Below, one piece after another: positions 27,564 through 36,631 of a stretch of DNA of 64,000 nt. Every line of letters starts with the position of its first letter. Positions within the stretch are counted from its first letter, which is position 1. The notes under the pieces were generated by a model. The model had not been told where the DNA came from, searched no databases, and was given only the letters and a program-made list of their open reading frames with translations. A program made the position numbers and the translations under genes. This stretch comes from JACOTK01 sp963743945 (lineage in GTDB: Bacteria; Actinomycetota; Acidimicrobiia; Acidimicrobiales; CADCSY01): contig CAVURO010000010.1 in the NCBI GenBank assembly GCA_963743945.1, positions 62,001 to 126,000 of the forward strand, in the 5' to 3' direction.

Positions 27564-28077
27564 CTTGACTCGTTCCCGTGCGCAACGCGGCACCCGGGAC
27601 CGGTTGGACCGGCAGCAACTCGTCATCGGACACCAAGCGCCGGCCGGAGACCATCCGGGTTTCGACGCGGATGAAGCGCGTTTGATGCACCCCCACCGCC
27701 CACGGGCTGAGATTCAGTTGCTCGGCAGCCTCCAGGTCGATGGCGGCCATGACCTCCGACGCGGTCCCGACGACCATGACACTCCATCCCAGACGCCGTT
27801 CATCGTCGAAGTCGTCGACCTCGAAGGCCACGACGCTGTTGGTCACCGCCGCAGCCAGCTTCGTTCCGGTCCCGGTACGAAACACGACATCTTCACCCAG
27901 CATGGCGAAGTTCACCGGGAAGATGGCGGGAAGGGCGTTCATCGAAACTGCCACCCGCCCGACCGAGACCTGTGCCAGCAGCATCAGGCACTCCTGGCGG
28001 GACAACACCACCAGCCCGTTTCGGTCGAAGCGGACCTTCGCCTCCCCGTCGATGATCACTTGTTCGATCTCCCACAC
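27538..28077 (-). CDS. PNPOx-like FMN-binding split-barrel protein
   Basis: Flavin- or F420-binding split beta-barrel protein of 179 residues. LSRQECLMLLAQVSVGRVAVSMNALPAIFPVNFAMLGEDVVFRTGTGTKLAAAVTNSVVAFEVDDFDDERRLGWSVMVVGTASEV is the typical barrel with its cofactor-binding strands. The HQTRFIRVETRMVSGRRL C-terminal strand is also conserved. The DosR regulon of M. tuberculosis contains a protein of this kind (Rv3129). The start is GTG 28077. It overlaps the dosR-like gene downstream, so both are co-transcribed. Whether it reduces nitro compounds, binds F420 or stores flavin cannot be said. Confidence 0.85.
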   Translation of the reverse strand: MWEIEQVIIDGEAKVRFDRNGLVVLSRQECLMLLAQVSVGRVAVSMNALPAIFPVNFAMLGEDVVFRTGTGTKLAAAVTNSVVAFEVDDFDDERRLGWSVMVVGTASEVMAAIDLEAAEQLNLSPWAVGVHQTRFIRVETRMVSGRRLVSDDELLPVQPVPGAALRTGTSQDGAHGRDQ

Positions 28078-28109
28078 ACGTCAGTCCCTGCCTCGTGCGC
28101 CCAAGTCTC
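28075..28109 (+). promoter_or_regulatory. weak DosR-like half-site pair between divergent genes
   Basis: CACACGTCAGTCCC (28075-28088) and TGCGCCCAAGTCTC (28096-28109) each keep only the right half of the DosR core, at 9 and 8 of 14 positions. They are spaced 21 bases apart, as in the better pairs. They would lie 42-76 bases upstream of the kinase gene at 28151. The first overlaps the PNPOx start codon, so control of that gene from here is unlikely. Confidence 0.25.
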
Positions 28110-28150
28110 GATGATCCGCCACAAGACATCCTGTCCAGGTTGCCGGCGAG

Positions 28151-29749
28151 ATGGATAAGGTCGAAGGTCCTCGCGTACCGGGACCTCCTCCTTCACTTGA
28201 TCCCCTCCTTGCCCTGATGGCGGACGGCATGACCGGATCAGTCTCGACCGAACCCGCAGCCGTTGCCGAGACACACGTCTCGGTGGTCCTCTTCGTCGGT
28301 GACCGGGCCTACAAGGTGAAGAAGCCCGCCGACTTCGGCTTCCTCGACTTCCGCACCCGGGAGGCACGCGAGGCAGTCTGTCGACGCGAGGTGGAGCTCA
28401 ACCGGCGTCTCGCCCCCGATGTCTATCTCGGCGTCGTGGATCTGGTGGGTCCCGACGGAACGCCCTTCGATCACCTGGTCGTCATGCGACGTATGCCGAG
28501 TGGGCGACGACTCTCGACACTGGTGACCACCGGCGGGGACGTGGGTGAGGAGCTGCGTACGATCGCTCAGGTGCTCGCGGACTTTCACGCCCGGGCCGAC
28601 GTCTCCGCCGAGATCGCCGAGGCAGGCAGTGTCCACAACATGCGCCGGAACTGGGAGACCAACAGCGATCAGCTTCGCTCGTTTGCGGTCCCGACCCCTG
28701 GCGGACCACCTCTGCTCGACCCGGGCACGGTGGAGGCGGTCGCCGTGCTGGCGGAGCGCTACCTCGCAGGTCGAACCCCCTTGTTCGACCGGCGCAGCAC
28801 CGAGGGGAGGATCCGGGATGGGCACGGCGACGTGTTGGCCGACGACATCTTCTGCCTGCCCGACGGCCCGCGCATCCTGGACTGCATCGAGTTCGATGAC
28901 CGGCTGCGACACGGTGATGTGCTCGGCGACGTGGCATTTCTGGCCATGGATCTCGAGCGCCTCGGCGCACCCCGGCTCGGTGCAGAGCTGTTGAGCCGGT
29001 ACCGGGAGCTCACGAACGAGACGTACCCCACAACCCTCGAGGACTTCTGGATCGCCTATCGAGCACAGGTACGGACGAAGGTGGCCTGTCTGCGTGCCGA
29101 GCAGGGTGACGGGACGGCTGCCGTCGAAGCCCGTCATCTCCTGGCGATGACCCTTGCCCATCTGAAGCGCTGCCAGGTCAACCTCGTGCTGATCGGCGGC
29201 GCACCGGGCACCGGAAAGTCGACCCTTGCCAAGGCCCTCGCAGCCCGGCAGGGCTGGGTCCTGGTTCGATCCGACGAGGTGCGCAAGGCGCTCTTCGGGC
29301 TGACGCCCACCTCGCGCTCGGGGGCACAGAACGGCATCGGCGAAGGCATCTATGACCAGGCGTCAACCGCTGCCACCTACGACGAGATGCTCGCCGGCGC
29401 GAGAAAAGACCTCGAGCAGGGGCATTCGGTGGTCCTGGATGCAAGCTGGGCCGACCCCCGCTTTCGGGCCGCTGCCGCAGCTTTGGCGTCGGACACGAGC
29501 TGCGACCTGGTCGAGCTCCGTTGCGAGGCCCCGATGGAGGTGACGCTCGCCAGGATCGAGGCCAGAGCGGCTCGAGGCGACGACCCGTCGGATGCAACGG
29601 CGGAGGTTGCGCAGATGCTTCGGGCTTCCTCGCCGCCCTGGTCGACCGCCACCGTGATCGACACCGGCGGAGGGCGGGACGACTCGATGGCACAGGTCTG
29701 GGCAGCACTTGGACCGGAGATCCTGAGGGCAGAACCCGACGAGACCTGA
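28151..29749 (+). CDS. Rv2004c-like phosphotransferase-fold + AAA/P-loop kinase fusion
   Basis: The 532-residue protein has two parts. Residues about 30-330 resemble the aminoglycoside phosphotransferase/protein-kinase fold: a beta-rich N-lobe with KVKKPADFGFLDF, and a catalytic loop RIRDGHGDVLADDIFCLPDGPRILDCIEFDD. From about 345 follows a zeta-toxin/gluconate-kinase-like P-loop domain with Walker A GGAPGTGKST and the RSDEVRK strand. The same two-domain protein, Rv2004c, is a DosR-regulon gene in M. tuberculosis with unknown substrate. It is divergent from the PNPOx-dosR operon with a weak pair of DosR half-sites between them. Confidence 0.85.
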   Translation: MDKVEGPRVPGPPPSLDPLLALMADGMTGSVSTEPAAVAETHVSVVLFVGDRAYKVKKPADFGFLDFRTREAREAVCRREVELNRRLAPDVYLGVVDLVGPDGTPFDHLVVMRRMPSGRRLSTLVTTGGDVGEELRTIAQVLADFHARADVSAEIAEAGSVHNMRRNWETNSDQLRSFAVPTPGGPPLLDPGTVEAVAVLAERYLAGRTPLFDRRSTEGRIRDGHGDVLADDIFCLPDGPRILDCIEFDDRLRHGDVLGDVAFLAMDLERLGAPRLGAELLSRYRELTNETYPTTLEDFWIAYRAQVRTKVACLRAEQGDGTAAVEARHLLAMTLAHLKRCQVNLVLIGGAPGTGKSTLAKALAARQGWVLVRSDEVRKALFGLTPTSRSGAQNGIGEGIYDQASTAATYDEMLAGARKDLEQGHSVVLDASWADPRFRAAAAALASDTSCDLVELRCEAPMEVTLARIEARAARGDDPSDATAEVAQMLRASSPPWSTATVIDTGGGRDDSMAQVWAALGPEILRAEPDET

Positions 29750-29844
29750 CCAGAGCCGGGATCGACCCGTTGCAGCAACCCCCACGACCACCGCCTGCAC
29801 CGAGGTGGCCCGACCGAGACGCCCGACCCGCCGCCGGGCAACGG

Positions 29845-30981
29845 TCAGGTCGGCCGGTCCGTGAGGGGGACGGTCCACTCCAGGACGGTGCCCGATGACT
29901 CACCGGCGCGAAGCTCGAAGGTTCCTCCCAGCGTCTTGGCCCGCCTGGTCATGTTGCCCAGACCGTTTCCGCCCGCCCGGCCCGATCCCGAGAAGCCGAC
30001 ACCGTCGTCAACGACTCGCAGGACCAACGAGGTGCCGGCTTCGATGAAGACGTCGACGCGATTGGCCTGCGCGTGGCGGGCCGCGTTCGACAACGCCTCC
30101 CGCACCACGGCCAGGAGTTGCTCACCCACCTCCACCGGGACCTGAGCGTCGATCGGGCCCGCAAGATGCAGATGCGGCTCGAAGCTCAGAGGACCTGCTG
30201 CCTCGGCGATCACCCCCATGACCATCGCCCGCAGCCCGCGGTCGCCGGCCGGGCTCGCCTGAGGCTGAAGAGCGAAGATGGCCGAACGGATGTCACGAAT
30301 GGTGACGTCGAGATCGTCGATCGTGTCCTGAATCCGCTCCGCCACCATCGGCTCGGCCAGACGGGCAGCCCCCTGAAGGGCCATGCCCGACGCGAACAGG
30401 CGCTGGATCACCGTGTCGTGGAGATCGCGAGCGATGCGTTCACGGTCCTCCAGGACGGCAAGGGCCTGGACCTGACCCTGCAGACGAACGTTCTCGATGA
30501 TCACGCCGGCAACGGCTGAGAGCGCGACGACCAATTCCTCGTCCTCCTCGGTGAACGCGTCGGAGCCGATCTTCTCGGTGAGATAGAGGTTGCCGAACAC
30601 CTGTTCACGCACCGAGATGGGTACACCGAGAAAGGAATGCATCGGCGGATGGTGGGGAGGGATCCCATAGGAGTCGGGGTGAACGGCGATGTCCGCGATG
30701 CGAACGGGCTTGGGGTCGACGATGAGAAGACCCAACAGGCCCTGCCCTTTGGGCAGAGGGCCGATGCCGAGGGCGTCCTCGGACGTGATGCCGACATGGA
30801 TGAACTGCTCCAGGCTCCGATCCGGGCCGATGACCCCGAGAGCCCCGTAGCGGGCATCGACCAGGGTACATGCCGCCTCGGTGATGTGGCGCAGGACAGC
30901 GGGCAGAGCCAGGTCGGAGGCGACGAGCAGGACGGCATCCAGCAAACCCCGAAAACGGACATCAACCCCGGGTGTCGACAT
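29845..30981 (-). CDS. dosS: DosS/DosT-like heme-GAF histidine kinase with a single GAF domain
   Basis: Sensor kinase of 378 residues, much shorter than mycobacterial DosS (about 578). The GAF domain (residues about 13-170) closely matches GAF-A of DosS: VDARYGALGVIG, LPKGQGLLGLLIVDPKPVRIADIAVHPDSYGIPPHHPPMHSFLGVPI, VFGNLYLTEK. His111 aligns with heme-ligand His149 of DosS, so it should bind heme and sense O2, NO or CO. The second GAF domain is missing. The kinase part has the HisKA_3 motif ERIARDLHDTVIQRLFASGMALQ (phospho-His188) and HATPase_c (EALSNAARHAQAN, VDDGVGFSGSG, GNGLGNMTRRAKTLGG). It lies 2.3 kb from the dosR-like gene, its probable partner. Confidence 0.92.
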   Translation of the reverse strand: MSTPGVDVRFRGLLDAVLLVASDLALPAVLRHITEAACTLVDARYGALGVIGPDRSLEQFIHVGITSEDALGIGPLPKGQGLLGLLIVDPKPVRIADIAVHPDSYGIPPHHPPMHSFLGVPISVREQVFGNLYLTEKIGSDAFTEEDEELVVALSAVAGVIIENVRLQGQVQALAVLEDRERIARDLHDTVIQRLFASGMALQGAARLAEPMVAERIQDTIDDLDVTIRDIRSAIFALQPQASPAGDRGLRAMVMGVIAEAAGPLSFEPHLHLAGPIDAQVPVEVGEQLLAVVREALSNAARHAQANRVDVFIEAGTSLVLRVVDDGVGFSGSGRAGGNGLGNMTRRAKTLGGTFELRAGESSGTVLEWTVPLTDRPT

Positions 30982-31016
30982 GAAGCGAATCCTACGCTCG
31001 ATCGTGCCGGCCGTAC

Positions 31017-31091
31017 CGGCCGCGCCACAACTGCGTGATCTGGCCGCGCCACAACGCGTGATCTGCGTGATCTGAGGGCCTCACCGCCCTC
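31017..31091. terminator. hairpin after ppsA plus 24-bp direct repeat
   Basis: Immediately after the ppsA TAG, on the minus strand, GAGGGC and GCCCTC form a six-base stem with a six-base loop (31091-31074). There is no U-tract, so termination is uncertain. Beyond it, towards the kinase gene, a unit of the type CAGATCACGC...TTGTGGCGCGGC is present twice, with an extra CAGATCACGC copy. Confidence 0.4.
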
Positions 31092-33439
31092 TAACGACGA
31101 CGCGCCGCCTCGAGCAGGATCCTGCGTTCAGCGCCTGCGAGGGTGCGACGCGTGACATCGACCGCATCGGGGTTCACCGACACCGAGGTGATGCCGAAGC
31201 GGACGAGGCGCTCGGCGAAGGCCGGGTCGTTCGATGGGGCTTGACCACACAACGACGAGGTCACGCCGGCGTCGGCGCAGGCCTCGATGATGCGCCGGAT
31301 GGCGTCGAGGACGGCATCGTCGCTCTCGTCGAACAACTCCGCACAGACCTGCGAGTCCCGATCAACCCCGAGCATGAGCTGGGTCAGGTCATTGGAACCG
31401 ATGGACACGCCGTCGATCCCCATCGCCACGTACTCAGGGATGCGATACACCACCGAAGGGACCTCGGCCATCACCCAACGATGGAGCCCCCGCGAACGCC
31501 CGAGCTCACTGGCATCGATGGCCTCGAGGCAGACCTCCAGCTCCCAACGCGTCCGCACGAAGGGAATCATCAGGTGCACGTTGGATGCCTGCTCACGGGT
31601 CCGTGCCAGCGCATCGAGCTCCATCGCGAACACCTCGGGGTCGCGGACATAGCGGTAGCAGCCGCGATAGCCGATCATCGGGTTCTCCTCGTGGGGCTCG
31701 AATCCGTCACCCCCCTCGAGCTCTCGAAACTCGTTCGTTCGGAAGTCCATCGCCCGATAGATCACCGGACGAGGATGGAACGCAAGCGCCACCCGCCGCA
31801 ACGACTCGGCGAGCGACGACACGAACTGCTCACGCCTGCCCTGTGCCAACACGTGACGGGGGTGCTCGCCGCCGAGGGCATCGGCGATCATGAACTCGGC
31901 TCGCAACAGACCCACCCCGTCGACGGGAAGCGCCGCCACCTCCTCGGCACGATCGGCGATGGCAAGGTTCACGTAGAGGCGGGTCGCCAGGGTCTCGACC
32001 GAGGGTGTCGTCGGCGCCCGGTCGGCGACATCCCGTGTCCCGGTGATCGCTCCGGGTTGATCGGATGAGAGTGCCGCGATGAGGTCACCCGGATAGACCG
32101 CACCACGGGCACCGTGGACGGTGACGATCTCGCCGGTTCGCAACGTTGTCGTCGCCGATCGTGCCCCCACCACCGCAGGCATGCCGAGCTCGCGGCTGAC
32201 GATGGCGGCGTGACAGGTCATGCCCCCGCCGTCGGTGACCAGGGCGACGGCTCGGCGCATGGTCGGCACCCAATCAGGCGAGGTCATGGGCGCGACCAGG
32301 ACCTCGCCTGCCTGCAACGTGTCGGCCTCGTCGATCGAGGTGAGCACCCGTACCGGCCCGCTCACCACCCCCGGCGACGCCGCCAGTCCGTGCACCAACG
32401 GCTGGAGACCTGCCACATCGAGTGCCTGCGCGTCCGTCCGTGGTGAAGCCTTGTCCAACGTGGTGATCGGCCGCGACTGCACCAGCCACCACCGACCCTC
32501 GACGTCGACTGCCCACTCCATGTCCTGGGGCGCCCCGTAGTGGGCCTCGACCTCGATGCCCTGGCGGGCAAGGCGCAACACCTCCTCGTCGCCCAACACC
32601 CGCCGAGTTGCCTCCTCGACGCCTAGCTCGACGCGCTCGTCGTGACCGTCGAGTCCACGAACGATCTTGTGACCCTTCGTGCCCACGTGCACCTGGCGCA
32701 GTCGTGGGCCCGTCTTGTCCACGAGGTACGTGTCGGGCTCGACCTGGCCGCCGACGACCACCTCACCGAGGCCGAAGGCCGCCTCGATCACCACGGCTCC
32801 CCGGTCCCCGGTAGCCGGATCGGCCGAGAACATCACCCCCGAACGTTCCACGTCGACCATGCGCTGCACGACCACCGCTATGGCCGGCTCTGCGGTCACC
32901 CGTTGGCTTGCCCGATAGGAGATGACGCGTTGGCCGTAGAGCGAAGCCCAGCAGTCGCCGATGCGCGCCAACAGCTCGTCGTCGCCGACGACGTTGGTGA
33001 ACGTCTCGTTCATGCCGGCGAACGAGGTGTCGCCGGTGTCCTCCGACGTGGCCGATGAGCGAACGGCAACGGCCACGGCGTCACCCAGGCGGTGGTAGGC
33101 ATCGAGGACCTCCTTGGCCAGAACATCGGGCACGCCCCTCTCCCGAACGAGGGTCTGGAGGGTGTCGGCCACCGTTGCCAACGCATCGGTGTCGGTGGGG
33201 TCGAGCGAAGCGATACGGCTCTGCAGGACCGCCCTGGCACCCGCCTCGTCCATCGCCTGGAGATAGGCGGGAGCGGTCACCACGAAACCCGGCGGAACCG
33301 GAAAGCCCGCGCCGGCCAGCTCACCCAGGTTGGCCCCCTTTCCGCCGGCGAGTGCGACATCGCCTCGCCCGAGATGCTCGAAGAAGACCACACCTCGACC
33401 TGGGGTTGTCCGAGGGCTCGGACTCGCTTGGGCAGACAC
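31091..33439 (-). CDS. ppsA: phosphoenolpyruvate synthase
   Basis: Converts pyruvate, ATP and water to PEP, AMP and phosphate, feeding gluconeogenesis. The 782-residue protein has the N-terminal ATP-grasp domain (ALAGGKGANLGELAGAGFPVPPGFVVT; VRSSATSEDTGDTSFAGMNETF; QDMEWAVD), the swivelling domain with the phospho-histidine in TDGGGMTCHAAIVSRELG, and the C-terminal PEP barrel (GVGLLRAEFM, NPMIGYRGC, GSNDLTQLMLGVDRD, SLCGQAPS). Cys in SLCGQ is the usual proton donor. The GTG start at 33439 faces a divergent P-type ATPase gene across a region with DosR-like boxes, so it may be induced with the dormancy genes. Confidence 0.95.
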   Translation of the reverse strand: MSAQASPSPRTTPGRGVVFFEHLGRGDVALAGGKGANLGELAGAGFPVPPGFVVTAPAYLQAMDEAGARAVLQSRIASLDPTDTDALATVADTLQTLVRERGVPDVLAKEVLDAYHRLGDAVAVAVRSSATSEDTGDTSFAGMNETFTNVVGDDELLARIGDCWASLYGQRVISYRASQRVTAEPAIAVVVQRMVDVERSGVMFSADPATGDRGAVVIEAAFGLGEVVVGGQVEPDTYLVDKTGPRLRQVHVGTKGHKIVRGLDGHDERVELGVEEATRRVLGDEEVLRLARQGIEVEAHYGAPQDMEWAVDVEGRWWLVQSRPITTLDKASPRTDAQALDVAGLQPLVHGLAASPGVVSGPVRVLTSIDEADTLQAGEVLVAPMTSPDWVPTMRRAVALVTDGGGMTCHAAIVSRELGMPAVVGARSATTTLRTGEIVTVHGARGAVYPGDLIAALSSDQPGAITGTRDVADRAPTTPSVETLATRLYVNLAIADRAEEVAALPVDGVGLLRAEFMIADALGGEHPRHVLAQGRREQFVSSLAESLRRVALAFHPRPVIYRAMDFRTNEFRELEGGDGFEPHEENPMIGYRGCYRYVRDPEVFAMELDALARTREQASNVHLMIPFVRTRWELEVCLEAIDASELGRSRGLHRWVMAEVPSVVYRIPEYVAMGIDGVSIGSNDLTQLMLGVDRDSQVCAELFDESDDAVLDAIRRIIEACADAGVTSSLCGQAPSNDPAFAERLVRFGITSVSVNPDAVDVTRRTLAGAERRILLEAARRR

Positions 33440-33475
33440 GTCCTGACGCTAGGGCGACCCCCGATCATGCCTCAA

Positions 33476-33512
33476 GGGCACAAAGACCCTGAGCCGGCCG
33501 TCCCGAAGACCC
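33476..33512. promoter_or_regulatory. DosR-like box pair between ppsA and the P-type ATPase operon
   Basis: GGGCACAAAGACCC (33476-33489) and CGTCCCGAAGACCC (33499-33512) lie 23 bases apart. The first keeps both GGG and CCC ends and the central AAAG; the second is weaker (9 of 14). Site centres lie about 65-90 bases from the ATPase start at 33570 and about 45-65 bases from the ppsA start at 33439, so they could serve either direction. Support comes from the dosR-like gene in the same cluster and the stronger copy at 45892. Confidence 0.4.
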
Positions 33513-33569
33513 CCCAATCGTGGCGATCGACTCTGGTCAAGCCGTGCCCATCCAGGAAAGAATGCTCCC

Positions 33570-36179
33570 GTGAGCCGGCTTCTCGACCCCTCGGAGGTGG
33601 GCGAGAGTCGTTCAGCGCTCGGTCTCACCGCTGCCCAGGCCGCGGAACGCCTGAGGGCGGAAGGGCCCAATCGCCTTCCCAAGGCCAAGTCGGTTTCGCC
33701 GTGGCGTCAACTTCTCGCGCAGATGACGCACTTCTTCGCCGCGATGCTCTGGGTCGCCGGAGGGCTGGCCTTCGTTGCAGGCATGCCCCAGCTGGGGTTC
33801 GCCATCTTCCTGGTGATCGTGGTGAACGGCCTGTTTGCGTTCACCCAGGAGCATCGGGCCGAGCGAGCCTCCGAAGCCCTGCGAGACCTGCTCCCTCGCC
33901 AGGCGTCTGCGGTGCGCGACGGCCTTCCCGTCACGGTCGACGCCACCGAGCTGGTTCGAGAGGATCTCGTCGTTCTCCGCCCCGGTGATCGAGTCTCCGC
34001 CGACATGACGGTGGTGGAGGCCCACGGCCTGCTGCTCGATCTCTCGACCCTCACGGGCGAGTCGGAGCCACAGGCGGTCGACAACGATGACGCCATCTGG
34101 GCCGGGACCTTCGTCGTCGAGGGTGAGGGGCGAGGAGTCGTCACCCACACGGGCCGGGCAACACGGCTCGGGGACATCGCTGCCCTGACCAGGGAGGGCA
34201 CACGTCCCCGAAGCCCCTTGGCCCGCGAGCTCGACCGACTCGTGCGCACCATCACGTTCATCGCTCTCGGGGTCGGCGTGGGCTTCTTCCTCATCGCCCT
34301 CGCGGTGGGCACCTCGGCAAGCGACGGATTCCTCTTCGCCATCGGCGTCACCGTTGCACTGGTACCCGAAGGCCTCCTGCCGACCGTCACGCTCTCGCTC
34401 GCCGCAGGCGCCCAACAGATGGCGAGTCGCAATGCGCTGGTGCGGCGACTCGAGGCGGTCGAGTCGCTGGGCTCGACCACCTTCATCTGCACCGACAAGA
34501 CCGGTACCCTCACCAGCAACGAGATGGCCGTGGTCCAGGCCTGGACGCCGCTGGGCGCCGCGGTGATCACCGGATCGGGCTACGAGCCCACGGGGACCGT
34601 CGAGGCCTCCGATGAGGTGCATGTGGCGTTGCGGGAGTTGGCGGTTGCCGGGGTGCACTGCTCGGATGGACGGTCGGTGCTCGAGAACGGGCGTTGGCGA
34701 GCGGAGGGCGACCCCATGGAGGCGGCCATCGACGTGCTGGCACGTCGGCTCGAGGTGCCCGATGACGAACGACGCGCCCCCATCGGACGACGCTTTGCCT
34801 TCGACCCACGACGACGGCGCATGTCACTGGTGGCGGGCGATCGCCTCGTCGTCAAGGGCGCCCCCGACGCCGTCCTCCCTCGCTGCTCGAATGCCCGAGG
34901 AGCGGCCGAGGCACTCGACGTCATGGCCGAACGAGGACTGCGGGTGCTGGCGGTGGCCGGTCGGCCGGCGGCCGAGGTCCCCGACGGGGCAAGCGCCGAC
35001 GAGGCCGAGAGCGGACTGATCCTGCTGGGGTTGATGGGCCTGGAGGACCCCCCTCGACCGAGCGCCGCGACGGCAGTCGAGGCCTGCCGTCGGGCAGGTA
35101 TCCGCCTCGCCATGATCACCGGCGATCATCCGGCGACCGCCCTGGCGATCGGGCGGGAGGTGGGGCTCGTGACCGAGCACTCCTCGTCGGTCGGCGAGGT
35201 GATCCTGGGACACGAACTTCCCGATGACGAGGAGCTCCTGGGCGCGCTCCTCGATCGGGACGGGATCATCGTGGCCAGGGTGACGCCCGAGAACAAGTTG
35301 CGGATTGCCAAGGCGTTGCGCAAGCGGGGCCATGTCGTGGCGATGACCGGCGACGGGGTCAACGACGGGCCGGCGCTTCAGGCCGCCGACATCGGTGTCG
35401 CCATGGGACGATCGGGCACCGACGTGGCGCGTGAGGCCGCCGACCTCGTGTTGCTCGACGACGACTTCGGCACCATCTACGCCGCCGTCGAGCAGGGCCG
35501 AGCAACGTTTGCCAACATTCGCCGGTTCCTCACCTATCACCTCACCGACAACGTGGCCGAGCTCACGCCGTTTGTGGTGTGGGCGCTGTCCGGCGGGCGG
35601 TTTCCGCTTGCGATCGGTGTCGTACAGATCCTCTTTCTCGACATCGGGACCGACCTGCTTCCCGCTCTGGCCCTGGGGGCCGAGCAACCCACGCATCACC
35701 TCATGCAACGGCCGGCGAGCGGACGTCGACTGCTCGATCGTTCGGTGGGCCAACGGGCGTTCGGCGTGCTCGGCCCGACCGAGGCCCTCGTGGAGATGAG
35801 CGCCTTCGTCGTATCGCTGTGGGTCTCCGGTTGGCGACCCGGTCACGCTTTCCCGTCGGGAACGCCGTTGTTGACGGCATCCGGCGCGGCGTTCACCGCC
35901 GTGGTGCTCGGTCAGTTCGCCAATGCCTTTGCCTGTCGCAGCACCGCCCGGCCGGCGTGGTCAATCGGGCGTCCCACCAACAGGTTGCTGATCGGCGCGG
36001 TGATCATCGAGCTGGTGATGCTCCTCGGCTTCCTGTTCATCGGGCCCGTGGCCTCGGTGCTCGAGCACGCCTCGCCGAGCGTCGCGGGCTGGGCCGTGGC
36101 ATCGTTGGCCATCCCGGCAGTCCTGGGTACCGATGCAGCAGCCAAGACATGGCGACAACACCGAGGAGCACCGAGATGA
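33570..36179 (+). CDS. CtpF-like P-type cation-transporting ATPase
   Basis: P2-type ATPase of 869 residues. The phosphorylation site is ICTDKTGTLTSNEM with Asp309. The actuator domain has STLTGESEPQ, M4 reads VALVPEGLLPTVTL, and the hinge is MTGDGVNDGPALQAADIGVAMG. The N-terminus carries the cation-ATPase N motif (GLTAAQAAERLRAEGPNRLP). About ten transmembrane helices are present, including the C-terminal group. The family moves Ca2+, Na+/K+ or related ions; the ion is not set by visible residues. CtpF (Rv1997) is DosR-induced in M. tuberculosis. GTG start; its TGA overlaps the Usp gene as ATGA. Confidence 0.92.
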   Translation: MSRLLDPSEVGESRSALGLTAAQAAERLRAEGPNRLPKAKSVSPWRQLLAQMTHFFAAMLWVAGGLAFVAGMPQLGFAIFLVIVVNGLFAFTQEHRAERASEALRDLLPRQASAVRDGLPVTVDATELVREDLVVLRPGDRVSADMTVVEAHGLLLDLSTLTGESEPQAVDNDDAIWAGTFVVEGEGRGVVTHTGRATRLGDIAALTREGTRPRSPLARELDRLVRTITFIALGVGVGFFLIALAVGTSASDGFLFAIGVTVALVPEGLLPTVTLSLAAGAQQMASRNALVRRLEAVESLGSTTFICTDKTGTLTSNEMAVVQAWTPLGAAVITGSGYEPTGTVEASDEVHVALRELAVAGVHCSDGRSVLENGRWRAEGDPMEAAIDVLARRLEVPDDERRAPIGRRFAFDPRRRRMSLVAGDRLVVKGAPDAVLPRCSNARGAAEALDVMAERGLRVLAVAGRPAAEVPDGASADEAESGLILLGLMGLEDPPRPSAATAVEACRRAGIRLAMITGDHPATALAIGREVGLVTEHSSSVGEVILGHELPDDEELLGALLDRDGIIVARVTPENKLRIAKALRKRGHVVAMTGDGVNDGPALQAADIGVAMGRSGTDVAREAADLVLLDDDFGTIYAAVEQGRATFANIRRFLTYHLTDNVAELTPFVVWALSGGRFPLAIGVVQILFLDIGTDLLPALALGAEQPTHHLMQRPASGRRLLDRSVGQRAFGVLGPTEALVEMSAFVVSLWVSGWRPGHAFPSGTPLLTASGAAFTAVVLGQFANAFACRSTARPAWSIGRPTNRLLIGAVIIELVMLLGFLFIGPVASVLEHASPSVAGWAVASLAIPAVLGTDAAAKTWRQHRGAPR

Positions 36180-36631
36180 CCATCAGATGCATCGTCGTGG
36201 GTACCGACGGATCGGAGAATGCCGCTCTGGCACTCCGTTGGGCGATCGACGTGGGCCTTGCCTTCGATGCCGAGATCGTGGCCGTGCACTCCATGGGCCT
36301 GCTGCTGCACCCGAGTCCCGGCCGCACCGTGCCCAGCTACGGGCATCGTGACGAGATTCGCAAGCAGCTCGAGGGGCCCTGGTGTGAGCCCTTGCGCGAG
36401 GCGGGCGTCCGCCACCGGGCGGTCTTTCTCGAGGGCAACCCCGTGTCCGGTTTGCTGCAGACCGCCGAGGACGTGAGCGCGGAGCTGATCGTGGTCGGGG
36501 GCCGCGGCCATGGCGGCTTCCCGGAGCTTCGCCTCGGCAGCACGAGCCATCAACTCCTCGAGTACAGCAACCGTCCGGTCACCGTCGTCCCCCGTGACTG
36601 GTCGGGCGTGCCCGACGTTCCCGTGCCGTGA
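36176..36631 (+). CDS. universal stress protein (single domain)
   Basis: A 151-residue UspA protein. It has the N-terminal strand RCIVVGTDGSENAALALRWAIDVG, the ATP-binding loop VVGGRGHGGFPELRLGSTSHQLLEYSNRPVTVVP (G-2x-G-9x-G-S type), and normal length. The start ATG at 36176 follows GAGGAG and overlaps the upstream ATPase stop (ATGA); its TGA overlaps the next ATPase start as GTGA. The stress protein is thus sandwiched and translationally coupled between two P-type ATPase genes, mirroring the Rv1996 (Usp)-Rv1997 (ctpF) pairing of mycobacteria. Confidence 0.93.
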   Translation: MTIRCIVVGTDGSENAALALRWAIDVGLAFDAEIVAVHSMGLLLHPSPGRTVPSYGHRDEIRKQLEGPWCEPLREAGVRHRAVFLEGNPVSGLLQTAEDVSAELIVVGGRGHGGFPELRLGSTSHQLLEYSNRPVTVVPRDWSGVPDVPVP

